A stretch of 64,000 nt of DNA from Burkholderiales bacterium GJ-E10. GTDB taxonomy: Bacteria; Pseudomonadota; Gammaproteobacteria; Burkholderiales; Burkholderiaceae_F. Below are positions 52,927 through 61,570 of this stretch, piece after piece; position 1 is the stretch's first letter, and every line of letters starts with the position of its first letter. The notes below the pieces were generated by a model, which was not told the origin of the DNA, made no database searches, and worked only from the letters and a program-made list of their open reading frames with translations. Both the position numbers and the translations under genes were made by a program. The DNA lies in the NCBI GenBank assembly GCA_000828975.1, contig AP014683.1, positions 2,747,700 to 2,811,699 on the forward strand, given 5' to 3'.

Positions 52927-54738
52927 TCAGAACCAGTCCGATGCAAAGTCCATCAGGTTGCCGGCGCCCGAGCGCGCCGCGCGGATGTGGAACGCCGTCT
53001 CGGGCAGCAGGCGCTGGAAATAGAACCGCGCCGTCGCGAGCTTCGCCGGATAGAACGGGTCGACCTGGGCGCCGTCCGACCGGATGCGAGCCAGTGCGCG
53101 CTCGGCCATCCGCGCCCAGAAATAGGCGAACACGAGGTGACCGACGACGCGTAGGGTGTCGACGGCCGCGGCCCCCATCTCTTCCTTGTTACCCACCGTC
53201 TTGAGACCGATTTCCAGCAACAATTTCTCCACCTTGCCCGCGATGTCCGCCAAGGGCGTGACGAACTCGTTCATCGCCACCGATGTGCCGTGCTCTTCGA
53301 CGAACTGCCGGACCAGTCCGCCGAACGCGCGCAAGCGCGCGCCGCCGTCGAGCAGCACCTTGCGGCCGAGCAGGTCGAGCGCCTGGATCGTGTTGGTGCC
53401 TTCGTAGATCATGTTGATCCGCGCGTCGCGCAGGGTCTGCTCGATGCCCCATTCGCGGATGTAGCCATGGCCGCCGAACACCTGCATACAGTCGGAGGCG
53501 CAGTAGAACCCGTTGTCGGTCAGGAACGCCTTCACGATCGGGGTCATGAGCGCCGTCATGTCGGCGCCGAATCGGCGCTCCGCGGCATCGGGGTGGTGAT
53601 GCTGGGCGTCAGCCATGAGCGCGACCCAGTACGCCAGCGCCCGGCCGCCTTCCGCGTACGCCCGCGCGGTGAGGAGCATGCGCCGTACGTCGGGGTGCAC
53701 CACGATCGGATCGGCCGGACGATCGGGCGCCTTGGGACCGGACAGCGACCGTCCCTGGATCCGGTCCTTGGCGTATGCCGCGGCGTTCTGATAGGCGAAT
53801 TCCGTAAGTCCGAGCCCCTGGATGCCGACGTACAGGCGTGCGCCGTTCATCATCACGAACATGGCGGCGAGTCCCTTGTTGGCTTCGCCCAGCAACCAGC
53901 CTTTCGCGTCTTCCAGTTGCATCTGGCAGGTGGCGTTGCCGTGGATCCCCATCTTGTGTTCCAGGCCCCCGCAGGCCACGCCGTTGCGCGCGCCGCACCG
54001 CGCTTCGGCACCGGCCCCTTCGGGCAGAAACTTCGGCACGATGAACAGCGAAATGCCGTGCGTGCCCGCAGGCGCGTCCGGCAGGCGTGCCAGCACCAGG
54101 TGCACGATGTTCTCGGCGAGATCGTGCTCGCCGCAGGAAATGAAGATCTTCTCGCCGGTGATCCGGAAGCCGCCTTCGGGATCGGGCACGGCCTTGGTCC
54201 GCAACAAGCCCAGGTCCGTCCCGCAGTGCGGCTCGGTGAGGCACATCGTTCCCGTCCATCGCGCCGACGCCAGCTTCGGCAGGTACAGTTCCTTCTGCGC
54301 CGCATCGCCGTTGCGGAGAATGCACTCGTAGGCACCCATGGTGAGCCCCGAGTACATCGCCCACGACTGATTGGCTGCGCAGCGCGTTTCATCGAACGCG
54401 ATCTGGAGCAATTGCGGTAGCCCCTGCCCGCCGTACTCCGCATCGGCAGTCAGCCCCTGCCACCCCGCGTCGCGAAACTGCGCGAAGGCCGCCGCAAAGC
54501 CGTCCGGCGTGCGCACCGCGCGTGTCGATGGATCGTAGGCGCACCCCTGCTCGTCGCCCTTGCGGTTCAACGGCAGCAGCACCTCCTCCGAAAACCGCCC
54601 GCCCTCCTCGAGGATCTGGTCGACGGTCGCGGCGTCGAGTTCGCCATACCGCGGCATCGCGCGCAGCGCATCCACCGCGCCGAGAAGTTCGTGGATGACA
54701 AAGTGCTGGTCTCGAATGGGCGATTGGTACAAAGGCAT
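52927..54738 (-). CDS. Acyl-CoA dehydrogenase (long, C-terminally extended type)
   Basis: The start MPLYQSPIRDQHFVIHELL at 54738 has a perfect GGAGGAACGATC ribosome site and gives 603 residues. The FAD fold shows CLTEPHCGTDLGLLRTKA and KIFISCGEHDLAENI, then GLEHKMGIHGNATCQMQL and MQVFGGHGYIREWGIEQTLRD. The extra C-terminal domain is that of DmdC/FadE12-type dehydrogenases. It performs the first oxidation of beta-oxidation and leads the operon. It starts about 60 nt after a CYTH-CHAD gene. Confidence 0.95.
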   Translation of the reverse strand: MPLYQSPIRDQHFVIHELLGAVDALRAMPRYGELDAATVDQILEEGGRFSEEVLLPLNRKGDEQGCAYDPSTRAVRTPDGFAAAFAQFRDAGWQGLTADAEYGGQGLPQLLQIAFDETRCAANQSWAMYSGLTMGAYECILRNGDAAQKELYLPKLASARWTGTMCLTEPHCGTDLGLLRTKAVPDPEGGFRITGEKIFISCGEHDLAENIVHLVLARLPDAPAGTHGISLFIVPKFLPEGAGAEARCGARNGVACGGLEHKMGIHGNATCQMQLEDAKGWLLGEANKGLAAMFVMMNGARLYVGIQGLGLTEFAYQNAAAYAKDRIQGRSLSGPKAPDRPADPIVVHPDVRRMLLTARAYAEGGRALAYWVALMADAQHHHPDAAERRFGADMTALMTPIVKAFLTDNGFYCASDCMQVFGGHGYIREWGIEQTLRDARINMIYEGTNTIQALDLLGRKVLLDGGARLRAFGGLVRQFVEEHGTSVAMNEFVTPLADIAGKVEKLLLEIGLKTVGNKEEMGAAAVDTLRVVGHLVFAYFWARMAERALARIRSDGAQVDPFYPAKLATARFYFQRLLPETAFHIRAARSGAGNLMDFASDWF

Positions 54739-54799
54739 GATCGTTCCTCCGGAGCGCGGCCGGGGATTCCGGGTGACCGCCGCATCACGGCGCAGTATT

Positions 54800-56416
54800 T
54801 CATGAACGAGGGCGGATCGGCGGATCGGCAAGGCGCCGCAGCCAATGTGCCGCCTGCTTCGTCGCGTCGCGTTGCCGCACCCGCCCCCACTTCCGGGCTT
54901 CGGTCCGCACGGCGGCGGAGCGCGTGAGCCGCGCGATGGCCTCCCGCGCAACGGTGACATCGACGCCGCGTCCCGCCGCGTCCTGAAACTGCTCCAGAGC
55001 GTGCATCGTGTCGCGGGTGGCCTTTTTCGGAAATGCGGTATGCGCCGCTTCCAGCACGTAGCGCAGGCGCTTGGCCGCGATCCGCAGCTTGTGCCGCTCC
55101 GCGTCGGACAAACGGGAAAATCGCGCCCCCCGTCGGGCGAACCGACGCAGCAATCGGCCGATCGCCGCCGGGGCAACCACCTGCAACGGCGCCGAATCGC
55201 GCGGCGGCGCCGCGCTCCAATGGACCAGTTCCAGCGCCCAATGCGCAAACGCCGGGCCGGCGATCTGCGCGCGCAACCGGTTCCGCGCCGCTTCGCATTT
55301 GCCGTGCGCGCGCCGGAGCACACCCTGCCATGGGCCGGAAGTCCCGGCCTCCCGGGGGACGGCAGCCTTGCCGGATGCGGCATCGCGGCCATATGTGCGC
55401 AGGTCCGGCAGGGTTTCGGAACAAAAGACATCCCAATCCCGCGCCGCGCCGAAGCGCCGCGCCCATCGGCGCATCTCCCGAACCTGCGCCCGGGGAAGCC
55501 CCCTCTCGCCCCGCTCGCCGTCCGAGGCCTTGGCCAGGATCTCGACCACTGCATGCATGCGGCGCAGCGCCACGCGCGCCTGGTGCACATATTCGGGATC
55601 ATCGGACACCGACGCCCCCTCCGCATTGGCCAGGACGACGTTGAGCGCAGCGCCGACGAGCTTCCGGCACACCGCATCGACACCGTCCCGGCTGTCGATG
55701 CTCCCGGCATCCGCGATCGCCCGGGTCGCCGGGGTGGGACCCGCCGTCACGCCCATCGCCAGGCGAAGGCCTCGCGCGGCCTTGGAAGCGCCATAGGGCA
55801 TCAGCCGCAAGTCGGCCTTCTTCTTGCCGCGGGTCGCGCCCGTGAGCTCGAGCGCCAGCGACGTCAATGCGGTCGACGGCCCGGACCGCAGCTCCAACTC
55901 CGCTTCCAGGATGGGCGCGCGCCGCGTTCCGGCGCGGATTTCTCCGACGTCCAATGCGACCTCGATGTGTGCGCCGTACGCGGAAACGTCCCAGATCGTG
56001 CGGACGAAAACCGTACGGAAAACCGCGCGCAGGCCTTCCGCCGCCGCATCCGCCCCGAATATGCGCGACAGGGGTGCTCCGGCGAACCGCGATAGGTCGA
56101 GCGCCGCACCGGGCAGCGCCGCCTCCCACTCGCCTCGCGTCGACAGCGCGGAATCGCCGCCCTCGCCCTCCGTCTTGAGCGTCTGCACCCAGCGCACCCG
56201 CTTTCCGGTTCCGATCCGGCGCAACCGCAAGGCCGCGCGACTGCGAGCCAGCCGCAGATCCGGCGTGTCGTAGTACGTGCTGTCGACCCGATCCCGGCGT
56301 GGGGCTGCCAGCCGGTCGAGCCGGGCCCGCAGCGGTTCGACGTCCTCGGCGCGCAGGGCCAGCTTGAGTTCCGTTTCCGGGGCGCCGCCGCCCGCCTGCT
56401 GCTCGTGGTTGGCCAT
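54800..56416 (-). CDS. CYTH-CHAD domain protein (inorganic triphosphatase family)
   Basis: The start MANHEQQAGGG at 56416 (AAGG upstream) gives 538 residues. The CYTH domain starts with the metal-binding ETELKLAL and covers about 1-215. The CHAD domain (about 250-510) is basic and helical with conserved His (YVHQARVALRRMHAVVEIL; LRIAAKRLRYVLEA). CYTH-CHAD proteins hydrolyse triphosphate and bind polyphosphate granules. It is divergent from an HNH nuclease gene, with a 49-bp gap. Confidence 0.88.
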   Translation of the reverse strand: MANHEQQAGGGAPETELKLALRAEDVEPLRARLDRLAAPRRDRVDSTYYDTPDLRLARSRAALRLRRIGTGKRVRWVQTLKTEGEGGDSALSTRGEWEAALPGAALDLSRFAGAPLSRIFGADAAAEGLRAVFRTVFVRTIWDVSAYGAHIEVALDVGEIRAGTRRAPILEAELELRSGPSTALTSLALELTGATRGKKKADLRLMPYGASKAARGLRLAMGVTAGPTPATRAIADAGSIDSRDGVDAVCRKLVGAALNVVLANAEGASVSDDPEYVHQARVALRRMHAVVEILAKASDGERGERGLPRAQVREMRRWARRFGAARDWDVFCSETLPDLRTYGRDAASGKAAVPREAGTSGPWQGVLRRAHGKCEAARNRLRAQIAGPAFAHWALELVHWSAAPPRDSAPLQVVAPAAIGRLLRRFARRGARFSRLSDAERHKLRIAAKRLRYVLEAAHTAFPKKATRDTMHALEQFQDAAGRGVDVTVAREAIARLTRSAAVRTEARKWGRVRQRDATKQAAHWLRRLADPPIRPRS

Positions 56417-56465
56417 CATCCGCCTTCCCGTTCCCAATCCTGTCGCAAAGTGGCACACTGGGCGC

Positions 56466-57047
56466 ATGCGCGGATTTGAGGCCCCCCCCCGCATCCTGAT
56501 CGTCGACTCCCACGGACAACCGGTACGATGGGCCGGACTTCCTCGCGCCGCTCGATACTACGCTTCCGGAAAAGTGGTGAACGACCTGGGCGAGGCCATA
56601 TTCGCCATGAACGGCGGAATCCAGAAATCCCTGGGAACACCGTCCACCCTCCACACCAGTTCGATCGTCATGATCCGCGGCCGCTGCCGCAGCCCCGCTG
56701 GCGGCTATCGGGTCGCCCTGAGCAAGCACCGCCTGTTCGCACGCGACCGCCATGTCTGCGCGTACTGCGGCGCGGCATTCCCGGAAACCGAACTCACCGT
56801 GGAGCACATCGTCCCGCTCTCGCGCGGCGGCCGCAACGAGTGGACCAACGTCGTGACGGCATGCCGGCCCTGCAACACGCGCAAGGGCAACCGCGCGCCG
56901 GAAGAAGCAAACATGCCGCTGCTCTATGTGCCATATGCCGTCAGCCGCAACGAGGGGTTCATCCTGAGCAACCGGCGCATCCTGGCAGACCAGATGGCCT
57001 TTCTGCAGGCTTCCCTGCCCCGCCATTCCCGGTGGGCGCAGAACTGA
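56466..57047 (+). CDS. HNH endonuclease family protein
   Basis: This 193-residue protein has the HNH core CAYCG...LTVEHIVPLSRGG...NEWTNVVTACRPCNTRKGN near residues 98-140, with two CxxC pairs for zinc. It resembles the solitary HNH proteins common in proteobacteria that are not tied to restriction systems. It is divergent from the CYTH-CHAD gene; its N-terminal 90 residues (VDSHGQPVRWAGLPRAARYY) are of unknown role. Confidence 0.88.
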   Translation: MRGFEAPPRILIVDSHGQPVRWAGLPRAARYYASGKVVNDLGEAIFAMNGGIQKSLGTPSTLHTSSIVMIRGRCRSPAGGYRVALSKHRLFARDRHVCAYCGAAFPETELTVEHIVPLSRGGRNEWTNVVTACRPCNTRKGNRAPEEANMPLLYVPYAVSRNEGFILSNRRILADQMAFLQASLPRHSRWAQN

Positions 57048-57122
57048 GGCGAAAAACGCGCGGCGCGGGCGATGCCCCGCGAGGCGGTGGTCGGGGCCTG
57101 CGCACGGTCCGCGCGGCTCCGG

Positions 57123-57159
57123 CCGTTCCCCTCCCCCGCCACGCGGGAGAGGGGAACGG
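57123..57159. terminator. Inverted repeat between convergent HNH and SWIB genes
   Basis: CCGTTCCCCTC pairs with GAGGGGAACGG around a GC-rich top with one mismatch. It lies 3 nt after the SWIB stop and 75 nt after the HNH stop. It has no T run, so a bidirectional, stem-only terminator is an inference. Confidence 0.45.
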
Positions 57160-57162
57160 AGG

Positions 57163-57564
57163 TTACTTCAGGTTCTTGCTGACGTACTTCGTCAACTCGA
57201 ACATCGAAACCTGCGACTTGCCGCCGAACAATGCGCGCAGCTTGTCGTCGGCATTGATGTTGCGGCGGTTGACCGTGTCCTGCAGCTTGTTCTTCTTGAT
57301 GTAGACCCAGACCTTGCTGGTGACTTCGGTACGAGGCATCGGGGTGCTGCCGATGACCGCCGCCAGCGGGCCGACGGGCGTCAACGGCTTCATGAATGCC
57401 GCATTCGGCGTGCGCACCGCCTTCTTCGCCGCGACCTTCTTGGCCGGCGCCTTCTTCACGGCCGCACTCTTCGCTGGTGCCTTCTTCGCCGCGACTTTCT
57501 TGGCCGGAGCCTTGCTCACGGCTTTCTTCACAGCTTTTTTCGCGGCCTTCTTGGCAGTAGCCAT
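57163..57564 (-). CDS. SWIB/MDM2-domain protein with lysine/alanine-rich tail
   Basis: This 133-residue protein has an N-terminal tail of AAKKAVKKA-type repeats (residues 1-50), like histone H1 C-termini, and a C-terminal SWIB domain (VIGSTPMPRTEVTSKVWVYI, MFELTKYVSKNLK). Such proteins occur in chlamydiae and many proteobacteria and probably bind or condense DNA. The basic tail repeats KKAPAKKVAAKK units. Its start is at 57564. Confidence 0.9.
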   Translation of the reverse strand: MATAKKAAKKAVKKAVSKAPAKKVAAKKAPAKSAAVKKAPAKKVAAKKAVRTPNAAFMKPLTPVGPLAAVIGSTPMPRTEVTSKVWVYIKKNKLQDTVNRRNINADDKLRALFGGKSQVSMFELTKYVSKNLK

Positions 57565-57884
57565 CGACGATCTCCTATAGGGTTTTGCAAAAGCGTTCGG
57601 GGCATCGGCGCGGACGGCAATCGCGTCCCGCCGGTTGCGGGGCCGCAAGGAACGGGCCCCGCTGCGTGACCGCAATACTATGCGAATCGCCAAGAGACGC
57701 AAGCGTTTTCCGAGGGGAAAGTATGTTTCGCGCGACCATTTTTCGCAGCGGCGCCACGGTGCGGCCGCGCGGCCTGGAAATCGCAGCCGTTCTCCACCCA
57801 CAACATATGGTCCGATTCCGCATCGGCGCACAAATCCCTGTAGGCCCCCCGGAACCGGAGGCGGACGATAGAATCGCCGCGCCG

Positions 57885-58694
57885 ATGCTGTCCACTCCCC
57901 CCCCCTCCGATCTGCGTACCTCCGGCCTGGTCGCGGCCTTCGCCGCACTCAGTGCGCTGGCCGCGCTCGCGCTGGCCGACGGCGGCCTCGACCATCCGCT
58001 CTTTGCCGCAATCAACGGCTTCGCCGCCCGCGACCTCCCGCGCGGGCTGCCCAGCGACCTGACCATCCTCGGCCACGGGCTGGTCGCAGTGATGCTGCTG
58101 GCCCCGTTCCTGGCGTCGAACCCGCGGGTGCTCGCCGCGGGGATCCTGGCGGCGCCCCTGGCCGGCCTGCTCTCCTGGGCCGGCAAGGCCGCGGTCGGTC
58201 GCGCGCGGCCCGCCTCGGCGCTTGGCGCGAGCCATATCCACATCGAGGGACAGACCTTGGCGGGCCACAACTCCTTTCCATCCGGACACTCGATCACGAT
58301 CTTCCTCGTCGCGACCGTGCTGATCCTTGCATGGCGGCCCATCCGGACCCGCCCCACCCTGGCCGTCACGACGCTCGGCGCGGCGCTGGTGGCAGCATCA
58401 TCCCGGGTCATGGTGGGGGCCCACTGGCCCTCCGACGTTCTGGGAGGCGCGGCGCTCGGAGTCGTAACCGGCGGGTTCGGAGTGTGGGCGTCGAGGTGGC
58501 TTCCGGCGCAGTCCAACCGGGCCCGGGGCACGCTCGGCGTCATCGTGCTGGCCTGCGCCGCTGCGCTCGCGATCACCGACACCGGATACCCGCTGGCGCA
58601 GTCCCTGCAGTGGATCGCCGCCGCCGTCGGGGGCGCGATGGGCCTGTGGGCAGTCACGCGATCGGTGTGCGCCGGGAGGACCCGATGCGGATGA
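57885..58694 (+). CDS. PAP2-family membrane phosphatase
   Basis: This 269-residue protein has at least five membrane helices and the PAP2 signature KAAVGRARP, NSFPSGHS and SSRVMVGAHWPSDVLGG. It dephosphorylates a lipid phosphate such as undecaprenyl pyrophosphate or phosphatidic acid at the outer face of the inner membrane. It overlaps the glycosyltransferase gene by 10 nt. The pairing suggests a lipid-linked sugar or lipid A modification pathway. Confidence 0.9.
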   Translation: MLSTPPPSDLRTSGLVAAFAALSALAALALADGGLDHPLFAAINGFAARDLPRGLPSDLTILGHGLVAVMLLAPFLASNPRVLAAGILAAPLAGLLSWAGKAAVGRARPASALGASHIHIEGQTLAGHNSFPSGHSITIFLVATVLILAWRPIRTRPTLAVTTLGAALVAASSRVMVGAHWPSDVLGGAALGVVTGGFGVWASRWLPAQSNRARGTLGVIVLACAAALAITDTGYPLAQSLQWIAAAVGGAMGLWAVTRSVCAGRTRCG

Positions 58695-60271
58695 GCCTCG
58701 CGCCGGGATGGCTGGCACGCAACGACAAGGCGTCGCCGCCGGCAGTCGCCGCGATCCTCTTTCTCGCCGTGTGCGCGCTGCTCCTGCTGCCGACCCTGGG
58801 CCGCTATCCGCTCTTCGACATCGACGAAGGCGCCTTTTCCGAAGCGACGCGGGAAATCCTGCGCAGCGGCGACTGGATCTCGACCACGCTGAACGGCCTT
58901 CCGCGCTACGACAAGCCGATCCTGATCTATTGGCTCCAGGCGTTGAGCGTGAAGGCGTTCGGCCTGAACGAATTTGCCCTGCGCCTGCCATCGGGCCTCG
59001 CGGGGCTGGCGTGGGTCGCCGCGATCCTCCGCTTCGGCGCACCTCGCCTCGGCATCCGCATCGCGTTCGCCGCGGCGACGATCGCGTTCACCAGTCTCGG
59101 CGTGACGGCGATGGCCCATGCCGCCACGGCGGACGCCCTGCTCAACGCGCTGCTTGCCGCCACGATGTTCGACCTGTGGCGTTACCTGGAAGGCCAAGGC
59201 CGCGCAGCACTGCTGCGCTGTTACGCCTGGATCGCGCTCGGCGTGCTGACCAAAGGACCGATCGCCATCCTGATTCCTGTTGCGGTGGGAACCCTGTATT
59301 GCGCCGTCGTCGGGCGGTGGCGCGACGCCCTGCGCGCGGCCGTCGATCCGATCGGTTGGATGATCCTGATCGCGATCGCCGCCCCGTGGTATGCCGCGGA
59401 GCTCGCCATCCATGGCTGGGATTTCGTCCAGGGATTCCTGATCCACCATAATCTGCAGCGCTTCGGCGGAACGCTCGAAGGCCACGCCGGCAGCCCCTTC
59501 TATTACCTCATCGTTCTGCCGCTGCTGCTCGCGCCCTGGAGCGGGCTGCTCTGGCGCACGGTGCGGCCGCTGCCGCAGGACTGGCACGGCGATCTGCCGC
59601 GATTCCTCTGGGTGTGGTTCGGATTCGTCCTTGTCTTCTTTTCTCTTTCCGGAACCAAGCTGCCGCACTATCTGCTCTACGGCATGACGCCGGTATTCCT
59701 GCTTGCCGCGCGACGCATCGAAGCCCGGGGAACCGCGGGTCTGCTGTTGCTGCCGGCTGCGCTGTTACTGCTGCTGCCGGTCGCGCCCGCGATCACGCAG
59801 TGGTTTGCCGACGCGCGCGCGCATGGCGATCCGGACTTTTATGCTGCACAGACCCAGCGTGCCTTGGCGACCGCGGCCGGAACCTATTACGAAATCAGCG
59901 GAGCCGCCGCGGTCGCGGGCATCCTGCTTGCGACGCGGCGCGCCGTTGCGCCGGCCTGGCGGGCCGCCGGGATGTGCTTCCTCCTCACCGGCTCGCTGGG
60001 ATTCGCATTTCTTCCATGGCTCGGCAACCTGCTGAGCGGCCCGACCAAACGCGCCGGAGAAATCGCCGCCACCCTGCCGGGACCGGTCGTGCAATGGAAC
60101 ATCACCGTCCCGAGTTTCAGCGTCTACCGCCGGCACGTGACCCCGTCGCGCCCGCCGGAGCCCGGGGAATATGCGATCACCCGGACCGATCGCCTAGTGC
60201 CGGGCGTGCCGGTGAAGGTGCTGTTCCGGGAGGGCGGCGTCGAACTGGTGCAGCGACTCCCGTCGCGCTGA
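58685..60271 (+). CDS. Glycosyltransferase family 39 (ArnT/PMT-like) membrane protein
   Basis: This 528-residue protein has about 11 membrane helices and the GT-C signature FDIDEGAFSEATREILRSGD, with the acidic residues after helix 1, then YDKPILIYWLQ and LTKGPIAI. GT39 enzymes transfer sugars from undecaprenyl phosphate to lipid A or proteins. The ATG at 58685 stands behind GGGAGGACCCG; ATG 58691 is an alternative. It overlaps the PAP2 gene. The acceptor is unknown. Confidence 0.88.
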   Translation: MRMSLAPGWLARNDKASPPAVAAILFLAVCALLLLPTLGRYPLFDIDEGAFSEATREILRSGDWISTTLNGLPRYDKPILIYWLQALSVKAFGLNEFALRLPSGLAGLAWVAAILRFGAPRLGIRIAFAAATIAFTSLGVTAMAHAATADALLNALLAATMFDLWRYLEGQGRAALLRCYAWIALGVLTKGPIAILIPVAVGTLYCAVVGRWRDALRAAVDPIGWMILIAIAAPWYAAELAIHGWDFVQGFLIHHNLQRFGGTLEGHAGSPFYYLIVLPLLLAPWSGLLWRTVRPLPQDWHGDLPRFLWVWFGFVLVFFSLSGTKLPHYLLYGMTPVFLLAARRIEARGTAGLLLLPAALLLLLPVAPAITQWFADARAHGDPDFYAAQTQRALATAAGTYYEISGAAAVAGILLATRRAVAPAWRAAGMCFLLTGSLGFAFLPWLGNLLSGPTKRAGEIAATLPGPVVQWNITVPSFSVYRRHVTPSRPPEPGEYAITRTDRLVPGVPVKVLFREGGVELVQRLPSR

Positions 60272-60282
60272 CGAATCCCATT

Positions 60283-60302
60283 CCGCGGCCGAACGGCCGC
60301 GG
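60283..60302. terminator. Stem-loop between convergent GT39 and DUF423 genes
   Basis: CCGCGGCC pairs with GGCCGCGG around GAAC. It lies 12 nt after the GT39 stop and 5 nt before the DUF423 stop. No T run is present, so termination is uncertain. Confidence 0.4.
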
Positions 60303-60306
60303 CCCG

Positions 60307-60705
60307 CTATCCGCCCGCAGCGCTCCGTCCGGTTCCGCCGACCGCCGCCACTGCCGTGGCCATCCAACCCGACAGGAAGCAGAGTCCTCCGAACGGCGTG
60401 GCGAAGCCGACGATGCGCGGCGCCCCCAGCGCCAGGGCATAGAGACTGCCGCTGAACAACAGGATGCCGACAATGAAACAACCGGCGGCGATCCGCGCCG
60501 CACGTCCGGGCCAGCGCTGCTGCGCCGAAGAAACGAAGAGCAGCGCGAGCGCATGGATCATCTGGTAATGCGCCGCAGTCTGGTACACCGCCATCAGGTC
60601 CGGCGCCAGCCGGGCACGCAGAGCATGCGCACCGATCGCGCCGGCAGCAACCCCCACGAATCCGAAAACGGCGCCCGCCAGTGCGGAAAAACGGGAAGAA
60701 TCCAT
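60307..60705 (-). CDS. DUF423 (YgdD-like) inner-membrane protein
   Basis: The start MDSSRFSALAGAVFGF at 60705 gives 132 residues with four hydrophobic helices. The conserved GAIGAHALRARL and AAHYQMIHALALL blocks are the DUF423 signature. The family has no proven biochemical role. It is convergent with GT39. Bases 60706-60933 upstream hold no supported gene and no clear repeat. Confidence 0.9.
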   Translation of the reverse strand: MDSSRFSALAGAVFGFVGVAAGAIGAHALRARLAPDLMAVYQTAAHYQMIHALALLFVSSAQQRWPGRAARIAAGCFIVGILLFSGSLYALALGAPRIVGFATPFGGLCFLSGWMATAVAAVGGTGRSAAGG

Positions 60706-60933
60706 GCCCTTGTCCAGTCGCGTCGGAATGATTCCGGCATTTTCGCCCAACTAGTAGTGCGTCGTTCTGTTTGGAACGGAAATGCGGATTGGTGCGGATC
60801 ATCTTCTGCAGGATCTGTGGCGCAACGTCTGCCGATTGAAGCGGCGCAGGCAGGTCAGTTCTTGGCGTTCTCTTGAGGAGAGTCATCCGTACGCATTGGA
60901 CGGGGGAATGGTGTCGCGCACGAGGTCCTGAAC

Positions 60934-61187
60934 GAGATCCGGGCGCCCTGCACCGGTTCCGGCCCCGGGCCGCGGTCGGCCCTGCGGGCCGACTCCGTTG
61001 TGCTGCTCGGCGCCGGGGCGCACGGCCAACTCGTTGCGCGTCCCGCAGGGACGCTCCACTCGGACAAGGGCCGTGAGTCAGAAGTGGAGGCGCGCGATTG
61101 CGCGCCGCCCCGGCGCCTGCGCTGCGCACCGCGCCCCCCAATGGGGCCGGAACCGGTGCAGGGCGCCCGGATCTCGGCAAACACCGT
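60934..61187 (+). repeat. Structured repeat family, copy C
   Basis: It is bounded by a perfect 33-bp inverted repeat (60934-60966 with 61143-61175) whose sequence differs from those of copies A and B. Inside, the same order of helices appears: CGCGGT/ACCGCG, the hairpin TCGGCCC-TGC-GGGCCGA (60976-60992), GGCGCCGGGGCG/CGCCCCGGCGCC, CACGGCC/GGCCGTG, the hairpin GCGTCCC-GCA-GGGACGC, then GAGTCAGAA and the GGCGCGC hairpin. After the arm comes GGCAAACACC, also seen beside copy B. Flanking homology outside the arms is otherwise absent. Confidence 0.8.
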
Positions 61188-61243
61188 GGCATTGCAAGAG
61201 GGAAGGCGCCCCGATCGGGCCGTGGAACCTGCAACCGACGAGG

Positions 61244-61560
61244 TGTTTGCCCGGTCGAGGTGCTGGCTGCGAGCGGCGGGTGCACTCCGTCAGGGCCGCC
61301 ATAAGACGCGGTGGCGAGCAGCACAAGGCCGCGGGCGGCGCGCCACCGCGCGCCCCCTTTTCTGACTCACGGCCGCATGTCTGAGCGGAGCGGCCGCAGG
61401 CCGCGCAGCGAGTTCGGCCGTGCGCCCGCGGACTGTGCAGCGCAGCGCAGTCGACCCGCAGGGGCGACCACCGCGTAGGCGGCCCTGACGGAGTGCAGCT
61501 GCCGCTCGCCTGCGTGGTGCCGGCGTCATCGCCGCAATCGCACGCCGATTCCCTGCGCCG
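61244..61560 (-). repeat. Structured repeat family, copy B
   Basis: It lies in the opposite orientation to copies A and C. Arms at 61270-61300 and 61478-61508 pair at 29 of 31 positions. The 9-bp helix ACGCGGTGG/CCACCGCGT and the T/CTTAT loop are identical to copy A, and the outer segments (GCGATTGCGGCGATGA on one side, ACCTCGACCGGGCAAACA on the other) also match A. It ends 10 nt before the stop codon of the adjacent GGDEF-EAL gene. The whole stretch 60706-61570 has no supported coding gene. Confidence 0.85.
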
Positions 61561-61570
61561 GGCCATCCGC

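Noticed and set aside
50481-53204. A 907-codon plus-strand frame opposite the hydroxyacyl-CoA dehydrogenase gene
   Set aside because: Antisense shadow in high-GC DNA, without motifs.
60855-61184. Short reading frames between the DUF423 gene and the last GGDEF-EAL gene
   Set aside because: They run through the inverted arms and hairpins of repeat copies B and C, and their products are Arg/Pro-rich without homology.
60934-61560. Retron or CRISPR-like origin of the B/C repeat pair
   Set aside because: No reverse transcriptase or Cas gene is in the window, there are no short regularly spaced direct repeats, and copies B and C are inverted.
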